Below, in pieces: positions 10,691-23,090 of a stretch of 64,000 nucleotides of DNA. The translations under genes and the position numbers were made by a program. The stretch's first letter is position 1. Each line of letters starts with the position of its first letter. This DNA comes from Amborella trichopoda (Eukaryota; Streptophyta; Magnoliopsida; Amborellales; Amborellaceae): contig NW_006494943.1 in assembly GCF_000471905.2 (NCBI RefSeq), forward strand, positions 1,516,046-1,580,045. Reading direction: 5' to 3'. The notes under the pieces are model-generated. The model searched no databases. It worked only from the letters and a program-made list of their open reading frames with translations, and was not told the DNA's origin.

Positions 10691-10985
10691 ATACACAAAT
10701 TTTTTTTTGAAAAAGTATCCAAAGAGACCGTTTATCTTTTATACAAATTGGGTGGTTTGTAGGAATATCATTGAATAGACTCAAAGCTAAAAAAAAATTG
10801 ATCAAATATCTCAAAAAAAAAGACATGATTTTAAATTGGGTGGTTGTAGGAGTGTCATTGAAAAGACTCACAGTTTTAAAAAAAAAATCTCGGATTTTAT
10901 GATTCACTCTAAACCATCCAATTTGACATTTAATGAGTAGAAATAATTGTGACCTTTTTATACAAAAAATTCTCTCTTCAAAAGA
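10690..10985. mobile_element. MITE family 2 copy, internally duplicated
   Basis: It ends with CCATCCAATTTGACATTTAATGAG-like sequence that recurs at 60275-60305. Its left end, GAGACCGTTTATCTTTTATAC, recurs at 33745 and, in reverse, at 63210. The middle phrase AAATTGGGTGGTTTGTAGGA appears twice about 95 bases apart. Confidence 0.5.
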
Positions 10986-11985
10986 ACTACAAGCATGCGC
11001 ACTATGTGTCTCTCTCTTAAAGATAGTGACCTAAGGAAAGTGATAAACTGCAAAATCATTAACATAGAGGTCTCTCAATCCCTCCATCACTCTCTAATAT
11101 CTACAATAAACAAAGTACAAACGGCGTCTAATCATGCCTTCTTTGAAAAGGTTCACAGACCAAAAAACAGAAGTGCCTTTTCCTTTAATATTCAATAGAG
11201 AATGCCTCTTCTATTCTTCTATCGCCTATGGGTGACTGATGCATTTTCCTTTTATAACACCCATTCGGTTGCTTTTGAAGCCTCTTTTTTTCTTGTTATC
11301 TTTGAGCCTTTTCATTATTTCTTGGGTGAGTTGTGAGAAGAGGGTCCCGACTTTTGATACCAATTGAGCTTAGGAAGTAGTGTTACAAATCGTCTAAGTG
11401 CTAATCAATTAAGCCATGACTCTTTTCCTAAGCCTTTTCATTATTGGGAAGACAAAAAGTTATCCTATGACCTCCTAGACCAGAAAATAATTGTGGTCTA
11501 TTTATTCTTGTCATTTGTTTTGGCGAGAAAGAAAGAAAACAAGAGTGATTGTCATGCCATTGGGGCCCACACTCCCTTCAATAATTTGGGTTTTAAATAC
11601 ACTAATTTGAGGGAATATAACGGGGACCAAGCTGCTTTTTTGGGGGATTTAAAATAGTCCCAAGAGCAAACAAAATTGAAAGAAGATTAAAGTAAAAACT
11701 AAATATATTATGATATTTGGTTGCTTATTGATCTCTACTTTAGTGCATGAGCGCCATTAAAGCAGCCTAGGATCTCCATAGGCCCATTTGAAATTAGACA
11801 CTTCCAGCTTCTCATGATTTATGAAACCTTTATTTTAAGCATACAAAAATGCTTTCTTGACTGTCTGCCAGCCGTGCCATGCAAATGCAAAGTTTCTTGG
11901 ACCCAATCATGATCTTATGACTCTTAAATAACAATTATCTCCTTAACATTCCCCAAAAGACGAATTTCTTTGACTAATGTGTGTG
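10986..11985. other. Intergenic, no gene seen
   Basis: Two short plus-strand open frames (10995-11198 and 11364-11657) have no recognised domain and AT-driven composition. GATACCAATTGAGCTTAGG at about 11356 faintly resembles a primer-binding site read on the minus strand. A GA microsatellite lies at about 11990-12002. Confidence 0.5.
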
Positions 11986-13764
11986 TTGGAGAGAGAGAGA
12001 GATAGGTTATTCAAAGATTTCGTTAGCAATTATATTTCTAGTGACATTCACTGTGATTCCGAACAGTACTGGCATTACACAAAAAAGTTATAAAAGGTCA
12101 TAATTCCAACAAAATCGCATTACATCTCGATAGCTTTCCAAAGATCCAAAAATTACTGGAATCGAACCTGCAAAGCAAAAGTTGGAAGCCTTAAAATAGC
12201 AAAGGTAAATTACTAAACTACCCCTGCTTGGGACGAGCCTCGACAATACGATGGGCCACGGGCAGTGGGTAGCTTTTCTGATAATTCCAAAAGTCGGTGA
12301 ATTATGTGAACATTGCTAAAACTCTAAAAAATTGGGACTTCTTTACCGAATCTAGACCCTTGGACCGACTCGATCTAATTTTGATTGTGGCCCTATTTCA
12401 ACCTATAAATACCCCTTAACAAAAATCACAGAATTGGAAAACATTGAAAATCATATGAAAATAACCAAAAATCCCTGAAAAATAAAAATTAAAAAAAATC
12501 CCCAGAAAACTCAAACCTGAATGGCAATCTAAAAAGTTTCAAAGACACGCTGGCAAAGATGGGGTCCCCGATATTTTACCTCCAAAGTCTTATGTCAATG
12601 ATACTTTAGGGAACATAGAAAGTCAAATTCAGTGGAAACGTAACCCCGAGAGTCATGTCACCACCTACCTGTTGCCCTTCCCTTCCCAAGAAAATAAGTA
12701 TTGCGTATTAAAGGCTATATTCTAAGGTACCTTTCCTAGAGAGCCATTAACCCACCCGGTCCTGCAAGAAGACATTTTGTTTGACGTAACCAAACCACCA
12801 ACAAATTGTTTCGACATTTTGTCGCGCAATACAGATCGATGACCCTCAGTTAATTAAATTCGACCAGGAAAAATCCAAGATAAATCACTCACCAACTTCA
12901 CTACCCAGTTTAGAGCGGCAACAAGTTTTTGACAACACATCCTCTGAGGCCTCTAAGATCAGCATGGCCGTGGAGGAAACACTAACAGAGTACAAAATCT
13001 TCTTTAACGGGGCATTAATCCTTCTTGTTCACTTGTATCCATGCTTGAAATGGTTGCACAATATGAGATAGAAAAGGGTAATGGCTAAAAGCCAATCACC
13101 CCCTACATCCCAATAAGAGCCCAATCAAGATGAACCTTCAACAGGTGAACAAATCAATGAATTAAAAATCAATCAGCCAAAAGCTCATTCCAAGTCTAAA
13201 TCATCTTCGAAACGGTTTGTAACTATCAAATTCAGTGTACCACGCTGTGAAAATTCACTCATATTGAGGACTCGATGAGTGACGTTCTCATGTTACTCCT
13301 CAAGAATAATATATTGAAATTGCTTCTAGCTTGGGTTCCTCCTTTGCCATTGGGTGATAACTAGTTAAAAAAGAGCGTTGCTCAACAAGCTCATAAGGTC
13401 CACAAAAGGGGTCATAAGAGGTTAAAATGTAAGATCTATGTTTTTTTTAAAAAAATAATTCAATAATCATTCATTAAAATCCAAAATTTTCCTTCTAAAA
13501 TTCTTTTAAGAAAATGTTGCACCGAGCCTAAACTTCTCACGAACCTATTTTCAAAATTTTCCTCTTTTCAAAATTTTCCCCTATGTGTGTTTGTGGGTTT
13601 TCAAAAAATTTTATTTGCTTTACTTAGATTTGTATCCCCAAAGCCAATGCATGTTTCAAAACTTTATCTGTCTCAAAATCTTCTAAAAATGTTTATCCAA
13701 AAGCAAAGGAGTTGGCTCCAGCTAGTAAATGATGTTATGTTGGCATTTGATCCTGGATGACATG
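11986..13764 (+). mobile_element. Degenerate LTR-retrotransposon-like DNA
   Basis: CTATAAATACCCCTTAAC at about 12405 is followed by repeated AAAAATCCC-type sequence. This is the same arrangement as the TATA box and downstream tract of the gypsy LTR at 5291-6379, but on the plus strand. The stretch after it has no open frame. It is probably an old gypsy LTR with leader or gag debris, with boundaries not found. Confidence 0.35.
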
Positions 13765-13769
13765 TTGAG

Positions 13770-14465
13770 TGTTGGGTTTGGGGATAGCCAAATCATTATA
13801 CCTATATTTTCTTCTAAAGATTAAGGGTATTATGGAAAATAAAAAATAGACTTTATTTGGAAACAAGAAAGTTATTTATTTATAAAAAAATAAAGGATGA
13901 CATAATACCCATCCTTTCAAGGTCACCCCTTTAGGGGTTATGGGAATGGATCTCCAATATAGAGATGGGTCTCCAAGAGAGAGACGTGGCCTCCGAGGGA
14001 GAGGCGGTATTCTCATGAGTTTTGAGTTGGTTAACTTTCACTTTTGGAGAGAGAAAGTCTCTCAGTTGTTCTCAAGGTAGTCTTTCCAGTAGCGGTATGC
14101 GGTGGAAAAGATGATGTTGATCGACGGTGCTGCTCGATTTGGAGAGCGGGTTTAGAAGGGAAGATCAATGATGGTCATTTACAGATGTTTTGAGATAAGT
14201 GTTATCTCTTGTAACCAAAAACTGCAATATCCATAGTGATAATGGATTTCTAGTTGCCGAAGCTGTGGATGTAACCCTACGGGGTGAACCATATAAATCG
14301 TGTGTTGTTGTGGTGTACTTTTTATATTTGCTTTATTTCTCGTACTCGATTTATAGTTGTATTCATCTACTTTGTATTTGGCCAATTGAGTACACGATCT
14401 TGGGTGGGATCTCAGTATTTGGAATTCTCGGTTCCGCAAACCTAAGGGTTCACGAGAACCCTACA
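13770..14465 (+). repeat. 5' LTR of the non-autonomous element
   Basis: 696 bases from TGTTGGGTTTGG to GAACCCTACA. The central part holds AG-rich tracts. Confidence 0.88.
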
Positions 14466-14466
14466 A

Positions 14467-14479
14467 TTGGTATCAGAGC
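14467..14479 (+). promoter_or_regulatory. Primer-binding site
   Basis: TTGGTATCAGAGC lies one base after the 5' LTR, complementary to the 3' part of plant initiator Met tRNA. Confidence 0.85.
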
Positions 14480-14539
14480 ACAAGGTACGTACGGGTCAGA
14501 GCACAAGGTACGTACGGGGCTAAGGTTTATACTAAGAAA

Positions 14540-14730
14540 AAGATGAATGATGAAGTTTTATGGATACATAGTTTGATGTGGAGAAATATGAATGCAAAGT
14601 ATTTGTGAAAATTCAACAGTGGAGGCAAGTGAGAAGAAATAAAGAAATATCCATGGTTTGAGGAGGAAAATATAAAGACAAAGTGTTTGTGAAATTTCCA
14701 CAATGGATGCAAATGAGAAGAAATCAAAAA
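14540..14730 (+). repeat. Imperfect tandem repeat in the element interior
   Basis: The phrase from about 14577 (GGAGAAATATGAATGCAAAG) to 14640 is repeated imperfectly at about 14662-14725, each ending in GTGGAGG/ATGGATG-like plus GAGAAGAAAT. It makes up most of the 323-base interior and has no clear coding function. Confidence 0.6.
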
Positions 14731-14788
14731 ATTTATTCAATGAAGGTTGTCAAGGCAATTGTGGTGATTTTGCTATCAAGGTGGAGAT

Positions 14789-15485
14789 TATTGGGTTTGG
14801 CGATAGCCAAATCACTATACCCATATTTTCTTCTAAAGATTAAAGGTATTATGGGAAATAAAAAATCGACTTTATTTGGAAGCAAGAAAGTGATATAGTT
14901 ATAAGAGAGCAAATGATGACATAATACCCCTCCTTTGAGGGTCACCCCTTTGGGGGTTATGGGAATGGATCTTCAATATGGAAATGAGTCTCCAAGAGAG
15001 AGAGACATGGCCTCTGAGGGAGATGCAGTATTCTCATTAGTTTTAAGTTGATTAACTTTCACTTCTGGAGAGAGAAAGTCTCCCGGTTGCTCTCAAGGTT
15101 ATCTTTTCGGTAGCGGTATGTGGTGGGAAAGAAGATGTTGATCGACGATGCTCCTAGGTCTAGAGAGCGGCTTTAGAAGGGAAAATCAGTGATGGTCATT
15201 TACCTATGTTTAGAGATAAGTATTATCTCTTGTAACCCAAAACTATAATATTCATTGTGATAGTGGATTTCTAGTTACCGAGGCTGTAGATGTACCCTTA
15301 CAGGTTGAACCACGTAAATCGTGTGTTGTTGTGGTGTGTTTTTTATGTTTGCTTTATTTTTCGTACTCGATTTATAGTTGTATTCATCTACTTAGTATTT
15401 GGCCAATTGAAAACACGATCTTGGGTGGGATCCCGGTATTTGGGATTCCCGATTCGACAAGCCTAGGGTTCACGATAACCCTACA
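14789..15485 (+). repeat. 3' LTR of the non-autonomous element
   Basis: 697 bases. The first dinucleotide has changed from TG to TA (TATTGGG against TGTTGGG), which would hinder integration of any daughter copy. It ends in CCCTACA before the TTGAG target duplication. Confidence 0.88.
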
Positions 15486-15490
15486 TTGAG

Positions 15491-16496
15491 AACTAATTAT
15501 ATAAAAATCTATTTCAATAGGATCTCAACTAAATCGAAAACCATGGGATTTCCTGCATGTTTCGAGCATGCAAAAGGCTCAACAGCAAGGGGCGCATCGC
15601 TGGATTCAAGCTTCCAATGATGCAACGCATTGCTAAAATCCATGGATGTTTGAGAAGATTTCGTATAGTGGTGCTATGCGGTCTCATTCAAGTTCAAGAG
15701 AAGAAAACTCTTGGTCTAAAAACCCCTTCAAGGTTCAAGATAAAGAAATTATGTGGTTCAAGATAATCTAAAAGTCTAATAAGAAAGAGACGTCCACTAT
15801 ATTCGTTTGATCCAAGCCCCAACTTTGATGTTGGGCCTGTAGACCCGGCATGCTAATAAGTCGTTTCTATTCTCTCCCTTTGTTTTTTAGCTCAATTTCT
15901 TAAAATTATAGTGAACATTGTTTCTTTGATTTCCTCTAAACCCTTTTAAAAGTTCTTCCTTGGTTTCACACAGTCCTAGGCTAGCATAGCCGACGGAATG
16001 TGAGAGAGATCTCGTCGGTCTTAACTCTTTGCATAATGTAATTCAATGAAACCGGCTTCTCTATCGAATTTTAATTGATTTAATTTAAATCATAAATTAG
16101 AGAGGATTTCATATTTGGATTTGGTTGTAAACAGAACTGTACATAACAATTATCTTTGATAAACTCGAATTAATTTCATTTTTTTATGAGAAGTTCCTAT
16201 GCTGATAATTTCTCTATCCCCATCCTCATAAAATTGATTTATTGCAATTCTTTTAAGGCTTCTCATTTTATGAATTTAAAAAAAAAAAAAAAAACTTTCT
16301 TGATAATATCATGTATGTAATCTAGAATCATTAAAGTTTAAATTTGGAAGAACTACATCATTACCTAGAAATGGCTCTAAAATATTTATAGGCAACGGGG
16401 GAGCAATTTGTAAGGAATAGGTTAAAACTATAAAATTAGATAGTGATTTTTAAAATTGGTAGTTTGAAATATGTTGAAAATTAGAAAAGGATGTGG
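15491..16496. other. Intergenic, no gene seen
   Basis: A 69-codon plus-strand open frame at 15557-15766 has no recognised domain. The rest is AT-rich with no repeat match I could see within the window. Confidence 0.5.
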
Positions 16497-16875
16497 CTGT
16501 ATAAGGTTGAGGTCCTAAACAATCAAAGTAAGGTGCACTTCTAAATAGTATCGAAAGATCATTTTTCAGTAGCGAAAATCTTTGTGACAGCTTGAAAATT
16601 TATTTGTATATCTAATTATAAAATCTAAAGCTTTCAAAATAGTGTAGATTGAGTAGATATATAAACATTGAAAATTGACCGCCCAGATAATGTATTACTA
16701 GATGCATTATTTCCCATACTTGAAATCTTTTTTTATTTTACGTCTATATATCTCAAGGTTGAGATGATCGATTTGATAGTTTTTCAACATCAAAACAACC
16801 GCTTCTAGTGAATTTTTGAGGTACGCCCTTAATTTTAATTATTTAGGACCTCAACCTTATATAAACTTTTTCCTA
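16497..16875. mobile_element. MITE family 1, copy b
   Basis: The left end GTATAAGGTTGAGGTCCTAA is inverted at the right end as TTAGGACCTCAACCTTATAT. The core has CTCAAGGTTGAGATGATCGA and the family phrases for AAAATAGTGTAGATTGAG and TTGAAAATTGACCG. Confidence 0.85.
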
Positions 16876-17603
16876 CAAATTATTATCAACTCTATTATTT
16901 ATAAGAAATTTAACTTATTTATATTTATAATTGCATAGTTCCTATTTGCAATAGATAAAGGACTGTAGCTTCGTTAATTTACTATGAACTTGCACAATAT
17001 ATATCTATGGATCTTATTCAAGGGTCTGGATAAAGGGGTTTATATAGCTCCTCCATACTCAACACTATTGCAATGACCATTAAGGCCATGAAGTTAAATC
17101 GTTCAAGCGACTTGTCGGCGAAAGCTGGGCTAGCGTTCCACAAGCCATACAAGGGAAATTAGCAAATAAGCACAAAGGGTCACACATACAAGTAATAGAT
17201 AAACGGTTGCAGTCCACTCTCATGTGACTATACAGTTGCACATTGTATAGAGATGGGTTGGCACAAGGAGTTTATACTTTACACAAACCTCACACTACTC
17301 ACCCACTATCAAAATGACCATTAAGCTATGTATTACATTCACTACCTACTATTTACCACTGTTGTGTGAAAGTTGCACTAATCCACTCCTTACACTTTTA
17401 ATATATACTCGTATGGCTCATTTTCTGTTTCCCAGGGAGAAGTTTACAATATTAGCCAGTTCATTCCGCTCATCATAAATATCCATGCATGCTCATTCAA
17501 ACTTGCATGTTCAATTACAATAGTTGGTTGTCCATGAGCCCTCTCATACAAACATTACCGGAGCCAAATTGGTCCTCGACTCTAACCTCCAAAGCACGAA
17601 TCA
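16876..17603. other. Intergenic, no gene seen
   Basis: AT-rich sequence without open frames of note. It ends at the copia LTR. Confidence 0.5.
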
Positions 17604-17761
17604 TGGCACATAAAGAGGTAGAGGAAAAACTTGTATCTATTAATCATTATTAACATGTATATATAATACAACCAGAGATAACTTGCACAACAAGATAAAC
17701 TACAATGAGTAACTTCCAATGAAAAATATATTTTCCATATATAACAAACAGATACTCGACA
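17604..17761 (-). repeat. Copia LTR, probable 3' LTR
   Basis: About 158 bases resembling 23091-23267 over nearly the whole length (shared TTAACATGTATATATAATAC and AAGATAAACTACAATGAGTA). The flanking pentamers do not match those of the 5' LTR. Confidence 0.65.
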
Positions 17762-17939
17762 CTCGACCACTGGATGTGTGTATTTCTTGGAGACTCTCTA
17801 ATGTCATAGAAATGTAAGAAACAACAAACTGTGTCCGAATCTTCAATAGAAACCCAATACCGAGCAATGTAATCGACTTGCAGTGAAATTATTTGTTTGA
17901 GAGGACTGTTACATAACCTCAATATTCTTCATGTACGCT
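17762..17939. other. Unassigned segment beside the copia LTR
   Basis: The minus strand is open across this segment and into the LTR (17650-17922), but no known domain is seen. It may be captured or flanking DNA between the two oppositely oriented copia pieces. Confidence 0.35.
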
Positions 17940-18258
17940 AATAATCTGAGTGCCATGCGCATTACCTCAAATCTTGTGTCCTATGACAACACAAAGTATG
18001 TAGTACTTCATTATCGTTTCATTCGTGAAAAATTCATGGCTGGAGAAGTTACACTCCCATAAATTGCCTCAAAACAACAACTTGTAGATATTTTTACCAA
18101 AGCAATGACTCGTGCTTGTCATGACTATCTCATTGATAAACTGATGTTGTTTAATTAACCTCAGTTTGAGGGAGGATGTAGAGATTGAAGATCTTGTATT
18201 TATTTGTTAAATATGGAAAGTGAATCTTTTATAGGAAGTTTACTCATTGTAGTGTATA
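17940..18258 (+). mobile_element. Opposite-strand copia relic: RNase H end, polypurine tract, LTR start
   Basis: The plus strand encodes FIREKFMAGEVTLP, a stop, then KQQLVDIFTKAMTRACHDYL and DKLMLF, the conserved end of copia RNase H. GTTTGAGGGAGGA (18163-18175) is the polypurine tract, and TGTAGAGATTGAAGATCTTG at 18177 starts an LTR matching the reverse complement of 23091-23267. The LTR breaks off near 18258. Confidence 0.75.
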
Positions 18259-18570
18259 TAGGCCTCTATGATATGTCCTTTGCAGTTAACGAATGATATG
18301 ATGGACAGCCGAGAGGTGAATACGACATGGATATGCAACAAATTGGCTGACGACCTGTACTGCATGGGATATATCAAAACGTGTCATGGTGAGTTAAAGT
18401 ACTGTCAACCAGTTGTTTATAAAGAATGAGATCGAGAAGTATCTCCCCACCATCCTTCCTATATTTTACATTGTATCCACTCATTTATCATCAGATAAGT
18501 TGGTCAGTTTAATCAAATCGTTGGTGTACTTCTTTTAGTTAATTATATATCCATTGGGGGAATAATGAAT

Positions 18571-19330
18571 CTATAGGCCAAAAAAGCAAGTCAACGAACT
18601 CAAATATTTCAATTTGACTAAGTAACTGAGAAGCTCTTTCAAGTGTTGTAAATTGTCAAGGTTGTCTTCTATGATGAGAATATCAACATATAGAAGAAGA
18701 ATTATTATCCTTGAAGAACAATGACAGGTAAATAGCAAATAGTGACGAGCACTTTGTTTCAATCTAGCAATCAGAATGTCCTATTGAAACTGTTCGAACC
18801 AAGCTCTTGGAGCTTGTTTTAAACCATTCAAGGATTTTTTCAAATAACATATCATAGACTTGTCATAGCAATACCCAAGAGGAGGTCTCATATATATTGT
18901 CTCTTTCAAATATCCATGAAGAAATACATTTTTAACATCCATCTATGAGATAGTCCATTGACAAATAGCTAATAGGGCAATTACAGTACGTACAACGGTC
19001 ATTTTAACAACATGAGAAAATGTTTCATCATAGTCTATGTCATACTCCTTTTTATAATCTTGAGCAACTAGTCGTACTTTATATCGCTAAATTCCTTTAT
19101 TAGATTTAAGCTTCACATAAAAAATACATTTACTTCCAATAATAGATGTGTGAGTAGGGCACGGTACAGGATACCAAGTCTCATTTTCCAACAAGGCACT
19201 TGTTTCTGAATCCATAGCCTCTTTCCAACATAGCAGAGTCAAGGATTGCTAATAGGTGAAAGAAATATCAACTTAATCTACAGGGGCAAACAATGATCTA
19301 AGAAGTAAACAAAGATCTAGGCGTTTGAGA
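18571..19330 (-). pseudogene. Copia reverse transcriptase relic
   Basis: The minus strand shows the usual copia RT series: WKEAMDSE, a [14 protein letters not shown] box, [13 protein letters not shown], the catalytic box as YVDI in place of YVDD, and an end like KYLSSLTCFFGL. Frame breaks and stops separate these motifs. The last catalytic Asp is lost. Confidence 0.8.
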
Positions 19331-20112
19331 GGAATCTCAACAGTATCAAGAGAAGCAAACAAAGCTCTAGGTTGTAGTGAAAAACCAAAATCATCAAGAC
19401 AAAATACATATCGGTAAGATGGGTGAGTTACACGTGAAGAACGTCGTAACTAGATAGAGTTATCAAAGGAACAAGATTAGGAGAAAAGGAGGAGGGAAGA
19501 GAATTACTTACAAGTAGGGCAGAGATTGGACCTTGCTTTAGTTGGTGAGATGGATGAGTTTTATTTACCCTGTTGTTGATGCACTAAAAATTATGATGAT
19601 TTATCAGTGGTGTTGGCATCTAAGAAATATGATCAGAAATGAGTAGAGGACCCTGTTGATTTAATAACTGAAGATAAATAAAAGAGGCTTTCCAGAAAGA
19701 TGACATTGCGAAAAACACATACATGACAAGCTGTTGGATCATAACATAGAAATCCCTTTTAATCAGGACAGTAACCCACAAAACCACAAGTGGATACTTG
19801 AATAGAAAATTTTATTCTTTCATGTGAAAAAAGATTGGCAAAACAAACACATAAAAAAGCATGCAAGAGAGAATAATAAAGGAGAACATAAAATAATGAA
19901 TAATATGGATATTCTTAATACAAAAATGAGGAAGGGAGGCAATTTATGTGATAAATAGCTATTGATGTAGCTTCAACCCAAAAACTATGAGAATACGAGA
20001 GTCGTGCACAAGGGTCCTAACAACTTTCAGGATATGACATTTTTATTTTCAATTATGTTATGCTGTTGTGGAGTATATGGGACAAGTTTTTTGTGATTGA
20101 ATACCCTGAGTT
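19331..20112 (-). pseudogene. Copia integrase C-terminal part, decayed
   Basis: This segment lies between the RT and the integrase core on the minus strand. Only scattered resemblance to copia integrase C-terminal sequence is seen, with many stops. Confidence 0.5.
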
Positions 20113-20640
20113 TTCAAATATTTTTGAAAATCATGTGATAAGTATTCTCCCCCAGAGTCTGACTATAATATTTGTACTTTTGTACAGTTGCAACCATAGA
20201 TAAAAACATTTTAAAATGGGGGAGCACTTCAGATTTATGGTGCATAAAGTATATCCAGGTATAGCTTGTATAATAATTAATTAGCAAAACAAAATATTTA
20301 TATCCCATTCTAAATAAAATTGGAACAGGACCCCATACGTCACTATGAATAAGGTGAAAAGGTACAATTGCTTTATCTACTTGAGTAGAAAAAGACAAAC
20401 TGATGTTTTTATTTAAAGAACAACTAATGCAAGATTTATTGACTCATTTAAAGAAAATGCTTTATTGGGCATTGAACCAGAATGAAACAAAATATCTATT
20501 TTATTTGTATTCAGATGACCAAGTCTTCGATGCCACATATACCATTGTTTATTAGAAACAAAAAAATCAGAATCCAATAGAGAAAAGAAAGAAGCATTAC
20601 GGTTTGGTTTCTCAAACTCCAAGGCAAACAGACGACTAAT
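20113..20640 (-). pseudogene. Copia GAG-pre-integrase and integrase core relic
   Basis: The stretch at 20413-20622 has MWHRRLGHLNTNKIDIL, the zinc-binding pre-integrase motif. The stretch at 20114-20398 follows with FHLIHSDVWGPVP and YKYFVLLINYYTSYTWIYFM, the first catalytic Asp region of copia integrase (normally DD where LINYY stands). Stops divide it. Confidence 0.8.
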
Positions 20641-20846
20641 TCAATACCCCTTCCCTTTCACTGTCCCAGTGCATAGGTCTTGTATTACACAACCATCATG
20701 AGAATATTAAAAATTGTAATCATCATTGACAAGTTGGCCTACATATATTAGATTAACAGTTAATTTGGGAACCAAGAGAATAGTAGGTAAACAAAATAGT
20801 GCACTAGAGGAGATGCAAAACGAGAGATTATTAGTACCCGTAATAT

Positions 20847-21059
20847 TCAATTTCTTCCCATTAGTCGTGAGAATTTGACTATTACCTTGGTCTGGTTAGT
20901 GGATGATTGACTTGCTTGCACTCTAGTCATATGATTAGGGGCACTTGAGTCAATAAACCAAAGAGGCTTAACACTAAGGGATAGGTGAAGCTTCATACCC
21001 GACAAGCCCATAGTAGAGAAAGCTAAAGAGATGGCTGTAGACATGGAGTTTTGTACCAA
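20847..21059 (-). pseudogene. Copia aspartic protease relic
   Basis: It contains WFIDSSAPNHMTR, the copia protease active-site region (usually D-S-G-A). Here the Gly is replaced by Ser, so activity is unlikely. Confidence 0.65.
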
Positions 21060-21379
21060 TTGTCGAATATCATCTGATATAGTTGTTGTTTAGGACCCTG
21101 TCATGTTTGGGGCATAAATAGTATTTGTTCGAGTGATATCTGACCTCATATCTATCACTAGAGCCTTTGATGCATTATTAGCAGCTTGGTATACCATGCA
21201 AAGAGGTTTCTTTGCATATGATGCCTTGTTACCTCATTGAGGTCGATTTCGACACTCTACATTAATATACCTAGGAGGTTTGCAATAATTACAAAAAAAA
21301 TTATTCTTACAGTAGGAAGCAATATGACCATATCCTTTACAGTCGTACCGTTGCAGTAACAATGGGTTATTTTGTGATG

Positions 21380-22038
21380 GCTTTCATCTGGCTTGTTAAG
21401 CCACAAAGATAGACTCTAGATTCTTTGTTCCCTCAATGGTGGTCTGTATTGCAATTCTTGTCTCCTCACGAAGTAAATCACCCAGAATGGCATCCATATT
21501 GGGCAATGTTTTGCTATTCAAAAGTTTGGCACGAATGATCTCATATTTGAAGCGCAATTTCATTAAGAACTGCATCACCTTCTTGTCATTATTTATTGTC
21601 TTTAAACTTGTAATGCAACAAGCACTGGTGATAGCTGTTATACTTACGGATTCATATTTTGTCCACAAGTTCATAAAACTAGCATAATATTCCTAGATGT
21701 TTTTCTCCCCCTGTCTATGTTTAGACATATCATACTCGGTTCGGCATTGCCGTGCAAGATTTGATTCTTGATAAACTTTTTCTTTTGCAATGCAGAAGCC
21801 TCTTATTGGCATTCCAATGTTCATAACCATAGAGCCGAAGATCCATGAAACAATTTTTGCATTGTGGATTTTCCATTGCTAAATTTATTTAGTATTGGAT
21901 GATTAGGTTGGGTTTCAGTTCCCTCAACAAACCCCCACAAATCTTTTCCTTTAACAAAAACTGAAAATGAAACCGCCAATCAAGATAGTTTTTCCCATCA
22001 AGTTTTATGGTCATGACATCTCCTTTTTCAGAAGCCAT
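21380..22038 (-). pseudogene. Copia gag relic
   Basis: It starts with an ATG at 22038 (minus) giving MASEKGDVMTIKLDGKNYLD, the typical N-terminus of copia gag with the KLDGxNYxxW motif. The later open part (21396-21674) has VMQFLMKLRFKYEIIRAKLL, the UBN2-type gag core. Several stops lie in between. Confidence 0.75.
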
Positions 22039-23078
22039 GTTCAAATTGTATGAGCACCCTCAGACATGTTTGAGATCAAAAGTCAAATGTGATTTTTTTT
22101 TTTTTTTTGAAGTAAAGACAAAGTTAAGAAGGAGCAAATGAAGTTAGAGAGGGAATCAATTAACCAAAGGAAGTAACAAATAAAAAAAAAAAAAGGATTC
22201 GAATAAAGAACCACATGAACCAAAAAAGAAAAAGCAACAAAATAACATATCCTTAGAGAGAAACAAACAAACATAAATTTACAAGGGGACGTGATCAAAG
22301 AACCAAAAGGACGGAATTTGCCAAGGGACGTGATCAAGGAACCAAAGGGATGAAATTTTATTTGCAAAGTTTGCAATAAAACGAAATTTTATTTGCAGTA
22401 GTTAGGCGTAAAGTTTACAAAATGACGAAAGTTGCATACCAATTGAAATTTTGGGTCTAGGTTTTTGATGGTTTAGTCTCTCAATCAAGGATTATTGGTA
22501 TGTCTGGGAATTGTCAGGGATTTTTTGTTTGGTTTCTGGAGTTCTAAGGTTATTGGTGGTCTCTGAAATGCTTGGTGGTTGGGTCTCTGAATTATTAGGT
22601 TTCTCGCTTTAGATTTCTTCAGGAGAAGAATTTTGATTTCTTCAAATAATAAAATCAAGCACGTATGGGTTAGAAGCTTTGATGTGTAAGTAATGTAGAG
22701 GGTTGGGGATGTGGATTTGCATAAGAATAATGGCGTGAAAGTAATGGGGAGAGATAGAAATGATAATCGAGATAAAAAACAAAAGAATGATGAGAAGTAA
22801 TGATAGAGAGAGATTATTGTAATAAAAAATAAAGACTGATTATGAACAAAAAAAACCTGATTGGCCAGAGGAATATATGATTCATTAAAAAAAAAAAAAA
22901 AATTAGCATCAAGCGAAGAGCGAACTTTGATTTGCCGATGAAAGTAGGGATCAAGAACACAATAAAAAAAAGAACTCCAATCCTTCACAAGAACAAGAAC
23001 TGTAACCGAGGAACTAATCAAAGAATAATCAATCTTAGGTAAAACAAACGCAAACAGTGGACGGAACTGATTATGACT
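22039..23078 (-). other. Copia leader region
   Basis: About 1 kb between the primer site and the gag ATG. It is AT- and purine-rich on the plus strand. The 225-codon minus-strand open frame at 22485-23162 spans LTR and leader, has no known domain, and is probably fortuitous. Confidence 0.5.
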
Positions 23079-23090
23079 GCTCTGATACCA
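23079..23090 (-). promoter_or_regulatory. Copia primer-binding site
   Basis: The minus strand reads TGGTATCAGAGC immediately inside the 5' LTR, matching initiator Met tRNA. Confidence 0.85.

Larger units (their letters stand above)
13770..15485 (+). mobile_element. Complete non-autonomous LTR element (TRIM/LARD-like)
   Basis: Two direct LTRs (13770-14465 and 14789-15485) flank a 323-base interior with no coding domain. TTGGTATCAGAGC at 14467-14479 is the initiator Met tRNA primer site, and a purine-rich AAGGTGGAGAT precedes the second LTR. The 5-bp flank TTGAG at 13765-13769 is repeated exactly at 15486-15490, a target-site duplication. The LTRs differ at many positions, so the insertion is not recent. 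With LTRs near 700 bases it is larger than classical TRIMs. Confidence 0.88.

Noticed and set aside
11364-11657. 97-codon plus-strand open frame
   Set aside because: No domain, no splice context, and AT-rich composition; probably chance.
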